From: Bacteroidota bacterium
Lineage (GTDB): Bacteria; Bacteroidota; Bacteroidia; Chitinophagales; Chitinophagaceae
Assembly (NCBI GenBank): GCA_947463975.1
Contig: CANHUW010000109.1
Location: forward strand, 1 to 5,735
Reading direction: 5' to 3'
Length of the DNA stretch: 5,735 nucleotides
Below the pieces are notes generated by a model. That model saw only the letters and a list, made by a program, of their open reading frames with translations. It was not told the origin of the DNA and ran no database searches. A program made the position numbers and the translations under genes. Of the stretch, positions 1 through 5,735 are shown one piece after another. Each line of letters starts with the position of its first letter. The stretch's first letter is position 1.

Positions 1-46
1 ATGCAAATCTAACGAGCATTTTTTAAGGCATAAGCGTTTGTAAAAT
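1..46 (+). other. Left-edge remnant, possible 3' end of a plus-strand gene
   Basis: All three plus-strand frames enter from the edge and stop quickly, at 10-12, 24-26 and 41-43. A gene converging on glnII could therefore end here in any of them, giving at most 13 residues. The strong hairpin at 47-99 would then serve both genes. Nothing in these short tails identifies a protein, and the stretch could equally be non-coding. Confidence 0.15.
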
Positions 47-99
47 GCATTAATGCACAAAAAATCCCCCATTTCTGAGGGAATTTTTGTGCAAAATGC
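47..99 (-). terminator. Intrinsic terminator of glnII, probably bidirectional
   Basis: The core hairpin is 55-92. GCACAAAAA at 55-63 pairs with TTTTTGTGC at 84-92, then comes one A/A mismatch, then TCCC at 65-68 pairs with GGGA at 79-82, around a 10-nt loop (69-78). GCATT at 47-51 and AATGC at 95-99 can extend the stem past a small internal loop. Read on the minus strand, GGGGGA is followed by six T, the usual GC-stem plus U-tract form. Its start lies about 35 nt past the glnII stop. The plus strand also offers a GGG arm followed by TTTTT, so it could stop transcription from the left as well. Confidence 0.85.
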
Positions 100-133
100 T
101 ATTTAAGAACCAATTTCATTATAAATCAATGGC

Positions 134-1147
134 TTACACTTTTGCAGTTTTAACTGTTTTAATAATTCTTGCTGCTACTTTGTAAGGATCTGCTGCTGAG
201 TTTGGACGACGATCTTCTAGCCATCCTTTCCAGCCTTTTTCTACTGCACCAATTGGAATTCGAATAGATGCACCTCTATCTGAAATGCCAAAAGAGAAAT
301 CATTGATACTTGCGGTTTCATGTTTTCCTGTTAAGCGTAAATGGTTGTCTGCACCATATACTTCAATATGTTCTTTCACTACTGGACGAAATGCTTCACA
401 AATGCTTTCATACACTTCTCTCTTTCCACAAGTTCTTAAAGTGGTGTTAGAGAAATTGGCGTGCATTCCAGAGCCATTCCAGTCTAATGTACCCAAAGGT
501 TTACAATGCCAATTAATAGCAACTCCGTAGGCCTCACCAATTCTTTCTAATAAATATCTTGCTACCCAAATTTGATCTCCTGCTTCTTTAGCACCTTTTG
601 CAAAAATTTGAAATTCCCATTGTCCTGCAGCAACTTCAGCATTAATCCCTTCTACATTTAAACCTGCATCTAAGCAGATGTCTAAATGTTCTTCTACAAT
701 ATTTCTACCATATGCATTGTTAGCGCCAACGGAACAATAGTAGGGACCTTGAGGACCAGGATATCCACCTTCTGGGAAACCTAATGGTTTATTTGTAGCA
801 GGATTCCATAAGAAATACTCTTGCTCGAATCCAAACCAGAAATCATTATCATCATCTTGAATGGTTGCACGTCCATTAGATACATGTGGGGTGCCATCTG
901 CATTTAATACTTCGCACATTACTAAGTATGCATCTTTACGACCTGGATCTTTACAAATAAAGACAGGTTTTAACAAACAATCAGAAGAACCACCTAATGC
1001 CTGTTCTGTAGAAGAGCCATCAAAGCTCCACATATCACAATCTTCCAATTTACCACTAAAGTTGTTTTCAATTTTTGTCTTACTTCTTAAAGACTGCGTT
1101 GGTTGGTAACCATCTAACCAGATGTATTCCAATTTTGATTTAGACAT
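134..1147 (-). CDS. glnII: Type II glutamine synthetase (eukaryote-like GSII, beta-grasp plus catalytic domain)
   Basis: This cytoplasmic enzyme makes glutamine from glutamate, ammonia and ATP, the main entry of ammonium into metabolism. The 337-residue protein has the length and motifs of GSII, not of the roughly 470-residue GSI or the roughly 700-residue GSIII. The N-terminal beta-grasp domain carries DGSST (43-47) and LKPV (59-62). The catalytic domain follows with EQE (108-110, metal ligands), GPQGPYYC (131-138), NAEV with Glu171, QWEFQ with Glu178, the GSGMHANFS segment with His229, RLTGKHET (271-278), RGASIRIP (291-298) and EDRRP (311-315). All motifs are intact. The ATG at 1147 fits the usual GSII N-terminus; no Shine-Dalgarno sequence is visible. 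No adenylylation-site region of the GSI kind is present, as expected for GSII, so control is more likely transcriptional or by feedback. It diverges from purL, whose complex consumes glutamine. Confidence 0.96.
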   Translation of the reverse strand: MSKSKLEYIWLDGYQPTQSLRSKTKIENNFSGKLEDCDMWSFDGSSTEQALGGSSDCLLKPVFICKDPGRKDAYLVMCEVLNADGTPHVSNGRATIQDDDNDFWFGFEQEYFLWNPATNKPLGFPEGGYPGPQGPYYCSVGANNAYGRNIVEEHLDICLDAGLNVEGINAEVAAGQWEFQIFAKGAKEAGDQIWVARYLLERIGEAYGVAINWHCKPLGTLDWNGSGMHANFSNTTLRTCGKREVYESICEAFRPVVKEHIEVYGADNHLRLTGKHETASINDFSFGISDRGASIRIPIGAVEKGWKGWLEDRRPNSAADPYKVAARIIKTVKTAKV

Positions 1148-1217
1148 GGTGCGAATGTTTAAATATTAAAATAAATAATTATGTGATAATTAATTCTCTA
1201 AAAGTAAAAATCTGACG

Positions 1218-1225
1218 CGAAAATA
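1218..1225 (-). promoter_or_regulatory. Candidate -7 element for glnII
   Basis: Read on the minus strand this is TATTTTCG, one mismatch from the Bacteroidota -7 consensus TAnnTTTG, and it is followed by CG. Transcription would start near 1212, giving a leader of roughly 65 nt. No TTTG is found at the expected -33 distance, so the call is weak. Confidence 0.3.
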
Positions 1226-1288
1226 ATAAAGTATGTGAAAACTTTATCTATAATTTTGTAAAAATTTGAATTTTTAATCTAAAATATA

Positions 1289-1307
1289 AATATTATAAAA
1301 TAATATT
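1289..1307. repeat. AT-only inverted repeat in the glnII/purL spacer
   Basis: AATATTAT (1289-1296) and ATAATATT (1300-1307) are perfect 8-bp inverted arms around AAA. It lies near the middle of the divergent spacer and could be an operator or a flexible melting site. In sequence this AT-rich such dyads arise readily by chance. Confidence 0.35.
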
Positions 1308-1351
1308 ATATAAATTAATTCACAAACTATTGATTTTCAATTATTCAATTT

Positions 1352-1383
1352 TTTGATACACATTTTATAGTTCCATATGTTGG
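1352..1383 (+). promoter_or_regulatory. Candidate promoter for purL-hldD
   Basis: TTTG (1352-1355) is followed after 20 nt by TATGTTGG (1376-1383). This is one base from the Bacteroidota -33/-7 pattern of TTTG, 19-21 nt, TAnnTTTG. Transcription would begin near 1389, giving a leader of about 65 nt. It competes with the site at 1416-1423. Confidence 0.35.
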
Positions 1384-1415
1384 TAATTCAACCAAAACCA
1401 GTCAACTCCATTTTG

Positions 1416-1423
1416 TAACTTCG
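1416..1423 (+). promoter_or_regulatory. Alternative -7 element for purL
   Basis: TAACTTCG matches TAnnTTTG at all but one base and is followed by CG, as many Bacteroidota -7 elements are. It would give a leader of only about 25 nt. No TTTG lies about 19-21 nt upstream, so either it is a -7 element with a poor partner or the site at 1352-1383 is the real promoter. Confidence 0.3.
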
Positions 1424-1454
1424 CGACAACTTTAATCGCTAAAGAAATTACTCC

Positions 1455-3662
1455 ATGGAAATCACGGTAAAAACAGCCCAACAATTAAGACTAACAGAAG
1501 AAGAGTTTGAGTTAATCCAACAAAAGCTTGGTCGTACTCCCAATTTTACGGAGTTATGTGCATTTAGTGGAATGTGGTCTGAACATTGTAGTTATAAAAA
1601 CTCTATTAAGTGGTTGAAGACTTTGCCTCGCGATGGAGGAAGAATGTTGGTGGCTGCAGGTGAAGAGAATGCGGGCTTAATGGATATTGGTAATGATTAT
1701 GGTGTAGTATTTAAAATTGAATCACACAATCACCCAAGTGCATTGGAGCCATTCCAAGGTGCTGCAACTGGTGTGGGTGGAATTCAAAGAGATATTTTTA
1801 CCATGGGAGCTCGTCCCATTGCTTCATTAAATAGTTTGCGTTTTGGTAAATTAGACGATACCAAAACAAAAAGATTATTAGCAGGTGTAGTGCATGGTAT
1901 TGGACATTATGGAAACTGTTTTGGTGTACCTACTGTTGGGGGTGAATTATATTTTGAAGATTGTTATCATACCAACCCATTGGTAAATGCAATGAGTGTG
2001 GGTATTGTAAAAGCCGGTAAGACAGTGAGCGCTATTGCATTAGGAAAAGGTAATCCTGTATTTTTTGTTGGAAGTGCAACGGGTAAAGATGGTATTGGTG
2101 GTGCAAGCTTTGCTTCTGCAGAAATTACTGCAGATAGTGTAGAAGAATTACCAGCAGTGCAAGTGGGTGATCCATTTCAAGAAAAGAAACTATTAGAAGC
2201 TTGTTTAGAAGTAATTGAAACAGGTGGTGTTGTGGGTATGCAAGATATGGGTGCTGCAGGTATTATTTGTTCTACGGCAGAAATGAGTGCAAAAGGTGAA
2301 GTAGGCATGCGCATTGATTTAGACAAGGTTCCAACGCGTCAACAAAATATGAAGGCTTGGGAATTATTATTGAGCGAGAGTCAAGAACGTATGTTGATGG
2401 TAGTCGAGAAAGGGAGAGAAGCAGATGTATTAGCTGTATTTGAAAAATGGGATTTGTCTTGTAGCAATATTGGAGAAGTGACAGATGATGGCTTATTGAA
2501 TTTTTATATGCATGGTGAATTGGAAGCTTCTTTACCTGCTTATGAATTGGTATTAGGTGGTGGCGCTCCTCAATATACACGTGAATATAAAGAGCCTGCT
2601 TACTTGTCTAAAGTGAATGCATTTGATATGAATACTGTTGCTGATACAGATAATTTAAAATTGTCTGTTGAGGCATTGATTCAATTACCTAATATCGCTT
2701 CTAAGCGATGGGTCTATACACAGTATGACAGTATGGTGGGTGCTGCAAATACTTCCACCAATGCGCCAAGTGATGCATCAATAGTTTTAGCAAAAGGTAC
2801 TGGTAAAGCATTAGCGATGACGGTAGATTGTAATAGTAAATATGTTTTTGCTGATCCATATAAAGGTGCCATGATTGCTGTTTCTGAAGCTGCAAGAAAT
2901 ATTGTTTGTTCAGGTGGTGAGCCTATTGGTGTAACCAATTGTTTGAATTTTGGTAATCCTTACGATCCAGAAGTATATTATCAGTTTGTAAAGTCTGTAG
3001 AAGGTATGGGTGCTGCATGTAGAAAATTCAATACACCTGTAACTGGAGGTAATGTGAGTTTCTATAATCAAAATCCGGATGGTCCTGTTTTCCCAACACC
3101 CACTATTGGTATGGTAGGTATTGTAGAAGATATGAAAAACAGAATGACACTTGATTTCAAAGAAGAGGGTGATATTATTGTTTTATTAGGAGAACAGAGA
3201 AATGATATTGGCTCTTCTGAATATATTAATAAGTTAAAAGGCATTACACATTCTACTGCTCCACATTTTGATTTAGATGAAGAATTTGCATTGCAACAAA
3301 TAGTTGCGCAATTAATCAAAGATCATTCAATTCAATCTGCACATGATATTTCAGAAGGTGGTTTGATCGTGACTTTATTAGAATCTGCTTATTATAACAA
3401 TAAAGGTTTTGAAGTAAGTTCAAATAATAGCACATTAAGAAAAGATGCATATTGGATGGGTGAAGCACAAAGTAGGGTAATTATATCTTGTAAAGCTACT
3501 TCTCTTGCTTCTATTGAAGCTACTGCTACAAAGTCTGGAGTTAAAGCTACAGTGCTTGGTACAGTTACGAATGGTACAGTAAAAGTAGAGGGAGAGGATT
3601 GGGGCAATATTAGTACTTGGAAAAATAAGTACGACACTGCTATTGAAAATAAATTAAAATAA
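1455..3662 (+). CDS. purL: Phosphoribosylformylglycinamidine synthase, small-form subunit PurL
   Basis: This cytoplasmic enzyme catalyses the ATP-dependent conversion of FGAR to FGAM, the fourth step of de novo purine synthesis. At 735 residues it is the small form, which has no glutaminase domain and normally works with PurQ (glutaminase) and PurS; neither is in the window. It has two AIRS-type halves. The first carries WSEHCSYK (41-48, His44), ESHNHPS (89-95), ATGVGGIQRD (104-113), KDGIGGAS (211-218), QVGDPFQEKK (236-245) and SESQERM (307-313). The second carries YDSMVG (424-429), ADPYKGAM (466-473), TNCLNFGNP (494-502), TGGNVSFYN (530-538) and AHDISEGG (629-636). A TAA in the same frame at 1440-1442 makes the ATG at 1455 the first possible ATG start. 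The stop lies 12 nt before hldD, which suggests an operon. Confidence 0.97.
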   Translation: MEITVKTAQQLRLTEEEFELIQQKLGRTPNFTELCAFSGMWSEHCSYKNSIKWLKTLPRDGGRMLVAAGEENAGLMDIGNDYGVVFKIESHNHPSALEPFQGAATGVGGIQRDIFTMGARPIASLNSLRFGKLDDTKTKRLLAGVVHGIGHYGNCFGVPTVGGELYFEDCYHTNPLVNAMSVGIVKAGKTVSAIALGKGNPVFFVGSATGKDGIGGASFASAEITADSVEELPAVQVGDPFQEKKLLEACLEVIETGGVVGMQDMGAAGIICSTAEMSAKGEVGMRIDLDKVPTRQQNMKAWELLLSESQERMLMVVEKGREADVLAVFEKWDLSCSNIGEVTDDGLLNFYMHGELEASLPAYELVLGGGAPQYTREYKEPAYLSKVNAFDMNTVADTDNLKLSVEALIQLPNIASKRWVYTQYDSMVGAANTSTNAPSDASIVLAKGTGKALAMTVDCNSKYVFADPYKGAMIAVSEAARNIVCSGGEPIGVTNCLNFGNPYDPEVYYQFVKSVEGMGAACRKFNTPVTGGNVSFYNQNPDGPVFPTPTIGMVGIVEDMKNRMTLDFKEEGDIIVLLGEQRNDIGSSEYINKLKGITHSTAPHFDLDEEFALQQIVAQLIKDHSIQSAHDISEGGLIVTLLESAYYNNKGFEVSSNNSTLRKDAYWMGEAQSRVIISCKATSLASIEATATKSGVKATVLGTVTNGTVKVEGEDWGNISTWKNKYDTAIENKLK

Positions 3663-3674
3663 GTTCTATCATTC

Positions 3675-4676
3675 ATGTCAAAACAACCCATCATAGTAGT
3701 TACCGGAGCTGCTGGATTTATTGGTTCAGTGTTTGTTCAATTTTTAAATGAACAAGGTTTTAATCAATTGCTATTGGTAGATGATTTTGGTGTAGAAGAG
3801 AAAAGAAAAAACTGGGAGCAAAAACAATTCATCAAAGTAATCGAAAGACAATCATTTATCGCTCAATTAGATAATGACGAATTTGAAGTAGACGCAATAG
3901 TTCACTTAGGTGCTAGAACAGATACCACTGAATTTAATTATGCTATTCATGAAGAGTTGAATTTGAATTATTCAAAATCTTTATGGCAATACGCTACTAA
4001 AAAAGGTATTCCATTTATTTATGCATCTTCTGCCGCTACTTATGGTGCTGGTGAACATGGATATGATGATAACCATGAAATTGTGAATCAATTGACTCCT
4101 TTAAATCCATATGGTGTTAGTAAGAATGAATTTGATAAATGGGCACTTGCTCAAATCAATCAACCTTTATCATGGACGGGCTTAAAATTCTTTAATGTAT
4201 ATGGTCCTAATGAATCTCATAAAGCTAGAATGGCTAGTGTGATTTTTCATTCGTATCATCAAATTAAGCAATCGGGTTTAGTGAAATTATTCAAAAGTCA
4301 TAAAGAAGGTTTTAAAGATGGAGAACAGTTGCGTGATTTTGTGTATGTAAAAGATTTAGTAAAAGTTATTGGTTGGATGTTACATCACATGATGTCAAAT
4401 ACTTGGGATGCCAACAAAAATGGTTTATACAATTTAGGCACTGGCAAAGCAAGATCTTTTTATGATCTTGCTACTAGTACATTTAATGCACAGGGCTTGC
4501 AACCTAATATTGAATTTATAGATATGCCATTGGATATTAGAGACAAATATCAATATTTCACAGAAGCCAATATGGTAAAGCTTCGCGCAGCAGGATATTC
4601 TGCCCAGTTTTACTCGCTAGAAGATGGGGTGAATGATTATGTTAAAAACTATTTAATTCCTTCTAAAATTTACTAA
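3675..4676 (+). CDS. hldD: ADP-L-glycero-D-manno-heptose 6-epimerase
   Basis: This NADP-dependent extended short-chain dehydrogenase/reductase converts ADP-D-glycero-beta-D-manno-heptose to the L-glycero form, the last step in making the activated heptose for the lipopolysaccharide inner core; it acts in the cytoplasm. The 333 residues match the family length. The N-terminal Rossmann fold has TGAAGFIG (10-17). HLGARTDTTE (77-86) and YASSAATYG (116-124) follow, then the YxxxK pair Tyr146 and Lys150. KFFNVYGPNE (171-180) leads to HK, with Lys183 placed like the second catalytic lysine of the E. coli enzyme. RDFVYVKD (220-227) and YNLGTGKARSF (252-262) are also typical. The ATG at 3675 sits just before the nucleotide-binding strand and gives the expected short N-terminus. 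It is probably translated from purL mRNA. It is also known as rfaD, gmhD or waaD. Confidence 0.94.
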   Translation: MSKQPIIVVTGAAGFIGSVFVQFLNEQGFNQLLLVDDFGVEEKRKNWEQKQFIKVIERQSFIAQLDNDEFEVDAIVHLGARTDTTEFNYAIHEELNLNYSKSLWQYATKKGIPFIYASSAATYGAGEHGYDDNHEIVNQLTPLNPYGVSKNEFDKWALAQINQPLSWTGLKFFNVYGPNESHKARMASVIFHSYHQIKQSGLVKLFKSHKEGFKDGEQLRDFVYVKDLVKVIGWMLHHMMSNTWDANKNGLYNLGTGKARSFYDLATSTFNAQGLQPNIEFIDMPLDIRDKYQYFTEANMVKLRAAGYSAQFYSLEDGVNDYVKNYLIPSKIY

Positions 4677-4678
4677 TT

Positions 4679-5554
4679 CTAGTGTGCTTTTAAAAATGCA
4701 ATTGACTTCGCGTAAGCATCTTCTTTTGCCGCAGCATTAAATGATGGATTACTTGGATTTGCAAAACCATGTCCTGCATCATATCTATTCACTGCTAAAT
4801 TTTTGCCAGCATCTTTCATGTTTTGTTCAAACGCGTTAACCATTGCTGGAGAGGGTGATTGATCTTTATTGCCAAAGAAGCCAATGATATCACATTGAAT
4901 AGATTTTAATTTTTCCATATTGGTTTCTGGACGGCCATAATACATAACAGATCCCTTCGCTTGTGGTCCTGCAAGAATCGCAGTTTGTAAACTCCACATA
5001 CCACCAAAGCACCAGCCCACACTATAAATATTTGCTTTTGATCCTGCATGCTTAATAGCACCTTGAATAATTGCAGTCATTCTATTCATGTCTGCGCCAC
5101 GCATTAATTTCATCGCACTATCCGGAGTGGCTGCAACTTTTCCATCATACATATCAACAGCTAGCACATTCATATCACCCAAGTCCTTAAAATATTGGTC
5201 TGCTTCCATTTTGATTTGATCATTTAATCCCCACCATTCTTGTATAACGATCAACCATTTATTGGATTTCTTTTTTGCAGGTATAAAATAGGCATTGGCT
5301 TTATTGCCATCGGCTGCATCAAAGCTAATCATACTACCTACTAAATCTGAGGGATGAACAACTTTTGGGGTAATATGTAAGCTTGCAAAAGCAGGTGTGG
5401 AAGCTTCCAACTGATAAGCTTGTTGGGTTTCCATATTTAAGCACTCAATGACTTCTCCTTTTTGAAGGGTTGGATATTGGTTCTTTTTCCATTCCCAACT
5501 TGTCAAAACAAGTACAAAAAGGGCGAAGCTTAGTAAAAGGGCTGTTTTTTTCAT
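4679..5554 (-). CDS. Exported dienelactone hydrolase family protein
   Basis: This is an alpha/beta hydrolase of the dienelactone hydrolase (DLH) family; the substrate is unknown. Numbering is from the ATG at 5554 (291 residues). MKKT followed by a hydrophobic run (about 5-19) looks like a Sec signal peptide or membrane anchor. No lipobox cysteine is seen, so the likely location is the periplasm. A region of about 50 residues without recognised motifs precedes the hydrolase domain. The Cys-Asp-His triad is visible: Cys182 in GWCFGG, Asp231 in GNKDQSP and His262 in AGHGF. Glu106 in QEWWG sits where DLH has its active-site glutamate. An in-frame GTG at 5584 would add 10 residues before the signal peptide; the ATG puts the lysines at the N-terminus and is preferred. 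The C-terminus converges on hldD with 2 bp between stop codons. Known DLH members cleave dienelactones or other small esters, but a ring-cleavage role cannot be assumed here. Confidence 0.88.
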   Translation of the reverse strand: MKKTALLLSFALFVLVLTSWEWKKNQYPTLQKGEVIECLNMETQQAYQLEASTPAFASLHITPKVVHPSDLVGSMISFDAADGNKANAYFIPAKKKSNKWLIVIQEWWGLNDQIKMEADQYFKDLGDMNVLAVDMYDGKVAATPDSAMKLMRGADMNRMTAIIQGAIKHAGSKANIYSVGWCFGGMWSLQTAILAGPQAKGSVMYYGRPETNMEKLKSIQCDIIGFFGNKDQSPSPAMVNAFEQNMKDAGKNLAVNRYDAGHGFANPSNPSFNAAAKEDAYAKSIAFLKAH

Positions 5555-5592
5555 ATTTTTGGCTTTAGGAGTGAAGATGTTCACTTTTAAAT

Positions 5593-5611
5593 AACATTTA
5601 TAAACATTTAT
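5593..5611. repeat. Tandem 9-bp direct repeat upstream of the hydrolase gene
   Basis: AACATTTAT occurs at 5593-5601 and again at 5603-5611, a period of 10 bp or about one helical turn. It lies about 40-57 bp upstream of the hydrolase ATG, where it could overlap that gene's promoter or act as a regulator site. I could not identify a consensus promoter for the hydrolase. Chance is possible in AT-rich DNA. Confidence 0.4.
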
Positions 5612-5621
5612 GGTTCAACGC

Positions 5622-5649
5622 AAAACCCATTTTGTAGGGGGCTTTTTTT
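5622..5649. terminator. Weak hairpin with T-tract, possible terminator
   Basis: AAAACCC (5622-5628) faces GGGCTTT (5639-5645) around a 10-nt loop. On the minus strand this gives seven pairs including one G-U, followed only by the T of the stem arm. On the plus strand there is one A/C mismatch, but the arm runs into seven T (5643-5649). It could end a minus-strand gene entering from the right, or stop plus-strand read-through from purL-hldD. It overlaps the promoter-like site at 5631-5661, so the two roles may conflict. Confidence 0.35.
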
Positions 5650-5661
5650 CGCGTATTTTTG
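5631..5661 (+). promoter_or_regulatory. Consensus Bacteroidota promoter facing the right edge
   Basis: TTTG (5631-5634) is followed after exactly 19 nt by TATTTTTG (5654-5661). This is a full match to the Bacteroidota primary sigma-factor pattern TTTG, 19-21 nt, TAnnTTTG. Transcription would start near 5667 and run off the window. No start codon with an open frame follows before 5735: the ATG at 5663 stops after seven codons and the ATG at 5718 after five. The gene it serves would therefore begin beyond the edge. Confidence 0.55.
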
Positions 5662-5702
5662 TATGACCTCTAAGAAATTTTCCTAATTAAAAGACGGTCA
5701 CA

Positions 5703-5735
5703 TTAAAAACCAATTGAATGGGTATACCTCAATAG
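5703..5735 (-). CDS. Possible C-terminal tail of a minus-strand gene (partial)
   Basis: Read leftward from the edge, one frame gives LLRYTHSIGF and then TAA at 5705-5703. The final Phe, with Ile, Tyr and Leu at alternating positions before it, resembles the end of an outer-membrane beta-barrel. Ten residues are far too few to identify a protein, and a second minus-strand frame is also open here. The plus-strand promoter at 5631-5661 argues for a different arrangement. Confidence 0.12.
   Translation of the reverse strand, partial: LLRYTHSIGF

Larger units (their letters stand above)
1148..1454. other. Divergent intergenic control region of glnII and purL
   Basis: These 307 bases separate two divergent starts and contain no credible gene. 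The middle (about 1180-1350) is extremely AT-rich, while about 1380-1454 near purL is more balanced. The region holds weak promoter-like sites on both strands and an AT-only inverted repeat, listed separately. I saw no sigma-54 type GG/GC element, no riboswitch-like fold and no PurR-like operator that I could defend. It must carry the promoters of both genes unless transcription enters from elsewhere. Confidence 0.7.

Noticed and set aside
285..530. Plus-strand open frame of 81 codons
   Set aside because: It lies wholly antisense to glnII, whose motifs are intact through this stretch, and its translation shows no recognisable domain.
861..1109. Plus-strand open frame of 82 codons
   Set aside because: It is antisense to the N-terminal part of glnII and has no domain or supporting signals.
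1148..1454. Possible riboswitch or small RNA gene in the glnII/purL spacer
   Set aside because: I found no conserved purine or glutamine riboswitch motif and no strong GC-containing stem; the AT-only dyads are too weak.
2272..2580. Minus-strand open frame of 102 codons
   Set aside because: It is antisense to conserved PurL sequence, and its Leu/His/Ile-rich composition is that of a reverse-frame shadow.
2701..2938. Two overlapping minus-strand open frames
   Set aside because: Both are antisense to the well-conserved start of the second PurL half; they overlap each other in different frames and neither has a recognisable motif.
3392..3694. Minus-strand open frame of 100 codons across the purL-hldD junction
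   Set aside because: It is antisense to the PurL C-terminus and the hldD start, with low-complexity hydrophobic composition and no family resemblance.
4672..4683. Small dyad ACTA-ATTC-TAGT between the convergent genes
   Set aside because: The stem is only 4 bp, AT-rich and has no adjacent U-tract on either strand, so it is not credible as a terminator.
5555..5584. Upstream GTG start adding 10 residues to the hydrolase
   Set aside because: It would place a polar stretch before a typical MKKT-hydrophobic signal peptide; the ATG at 5554 gives the expected export signal.

Overview
The window reads as chromosomal housekeeping DNA from a member of the Bacteroidota, most likely a low-GC relative of the Chitinophagaceae. 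The evidence is the protein flavour of all four genes, the lack of clear Shine-Dalgarno sequences before their starts, AT-rich intergenic DNA, and one promoter-like site matching the Bacteroidota sigma-factor consensus (TTTG, 19 nt, TAnnTTTG). The family-level placement is inference. No mobile element, CRISPR array, tRNA, rRNA or obvious foreign segment was found.

Layout from left to right: a strong hairpin terminator (47-99) follows glnII, a type II (eukaryote-like) glutamine synthetase on the minus strand (134-1147). A 307-bp AT-rich divergent intergenic region (1148-1454) separates it from purL (1455-3662, plus strand), the small-form synthetase subunit of phosphoribosylformylglycinamidine synthase. 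hldD (3675-4676, plus strand), the ADP-heptose 6-epimerase, follows purL after 12 nt, so the two are probably co-transcribed. It meets a convergent minus-strand gene (4679-5554) for an exported dienelactone-hydrolase-family protein, with only 2 bp between the stop codons. The last 181 bp hold a 9-bp direct repeat, a weak hairpin and a plus-strand promoter-like site whose gene would lie beyond the right edge.

Functional links: glnII makes glutamine, and the FGAM synthase complex containing PurL uses glutamine as nitrogen donor, so the divergent pair joins producer and consumer. hldD supplies the ADP-heptose used for the lipopolysaccharide core and has no direct biochemical link to purine synthesis. 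The hydrolase has a complete Cys-Asp-His triad but an unknown substrate.

I did not find a convincing undescribed system here. The points most worth a second look are regulatory or architectural: the shared glnII/purL control region, the almost overlapping convergent 3' ends at 4676/4679, and the orphan consensus promoter at the right edge.
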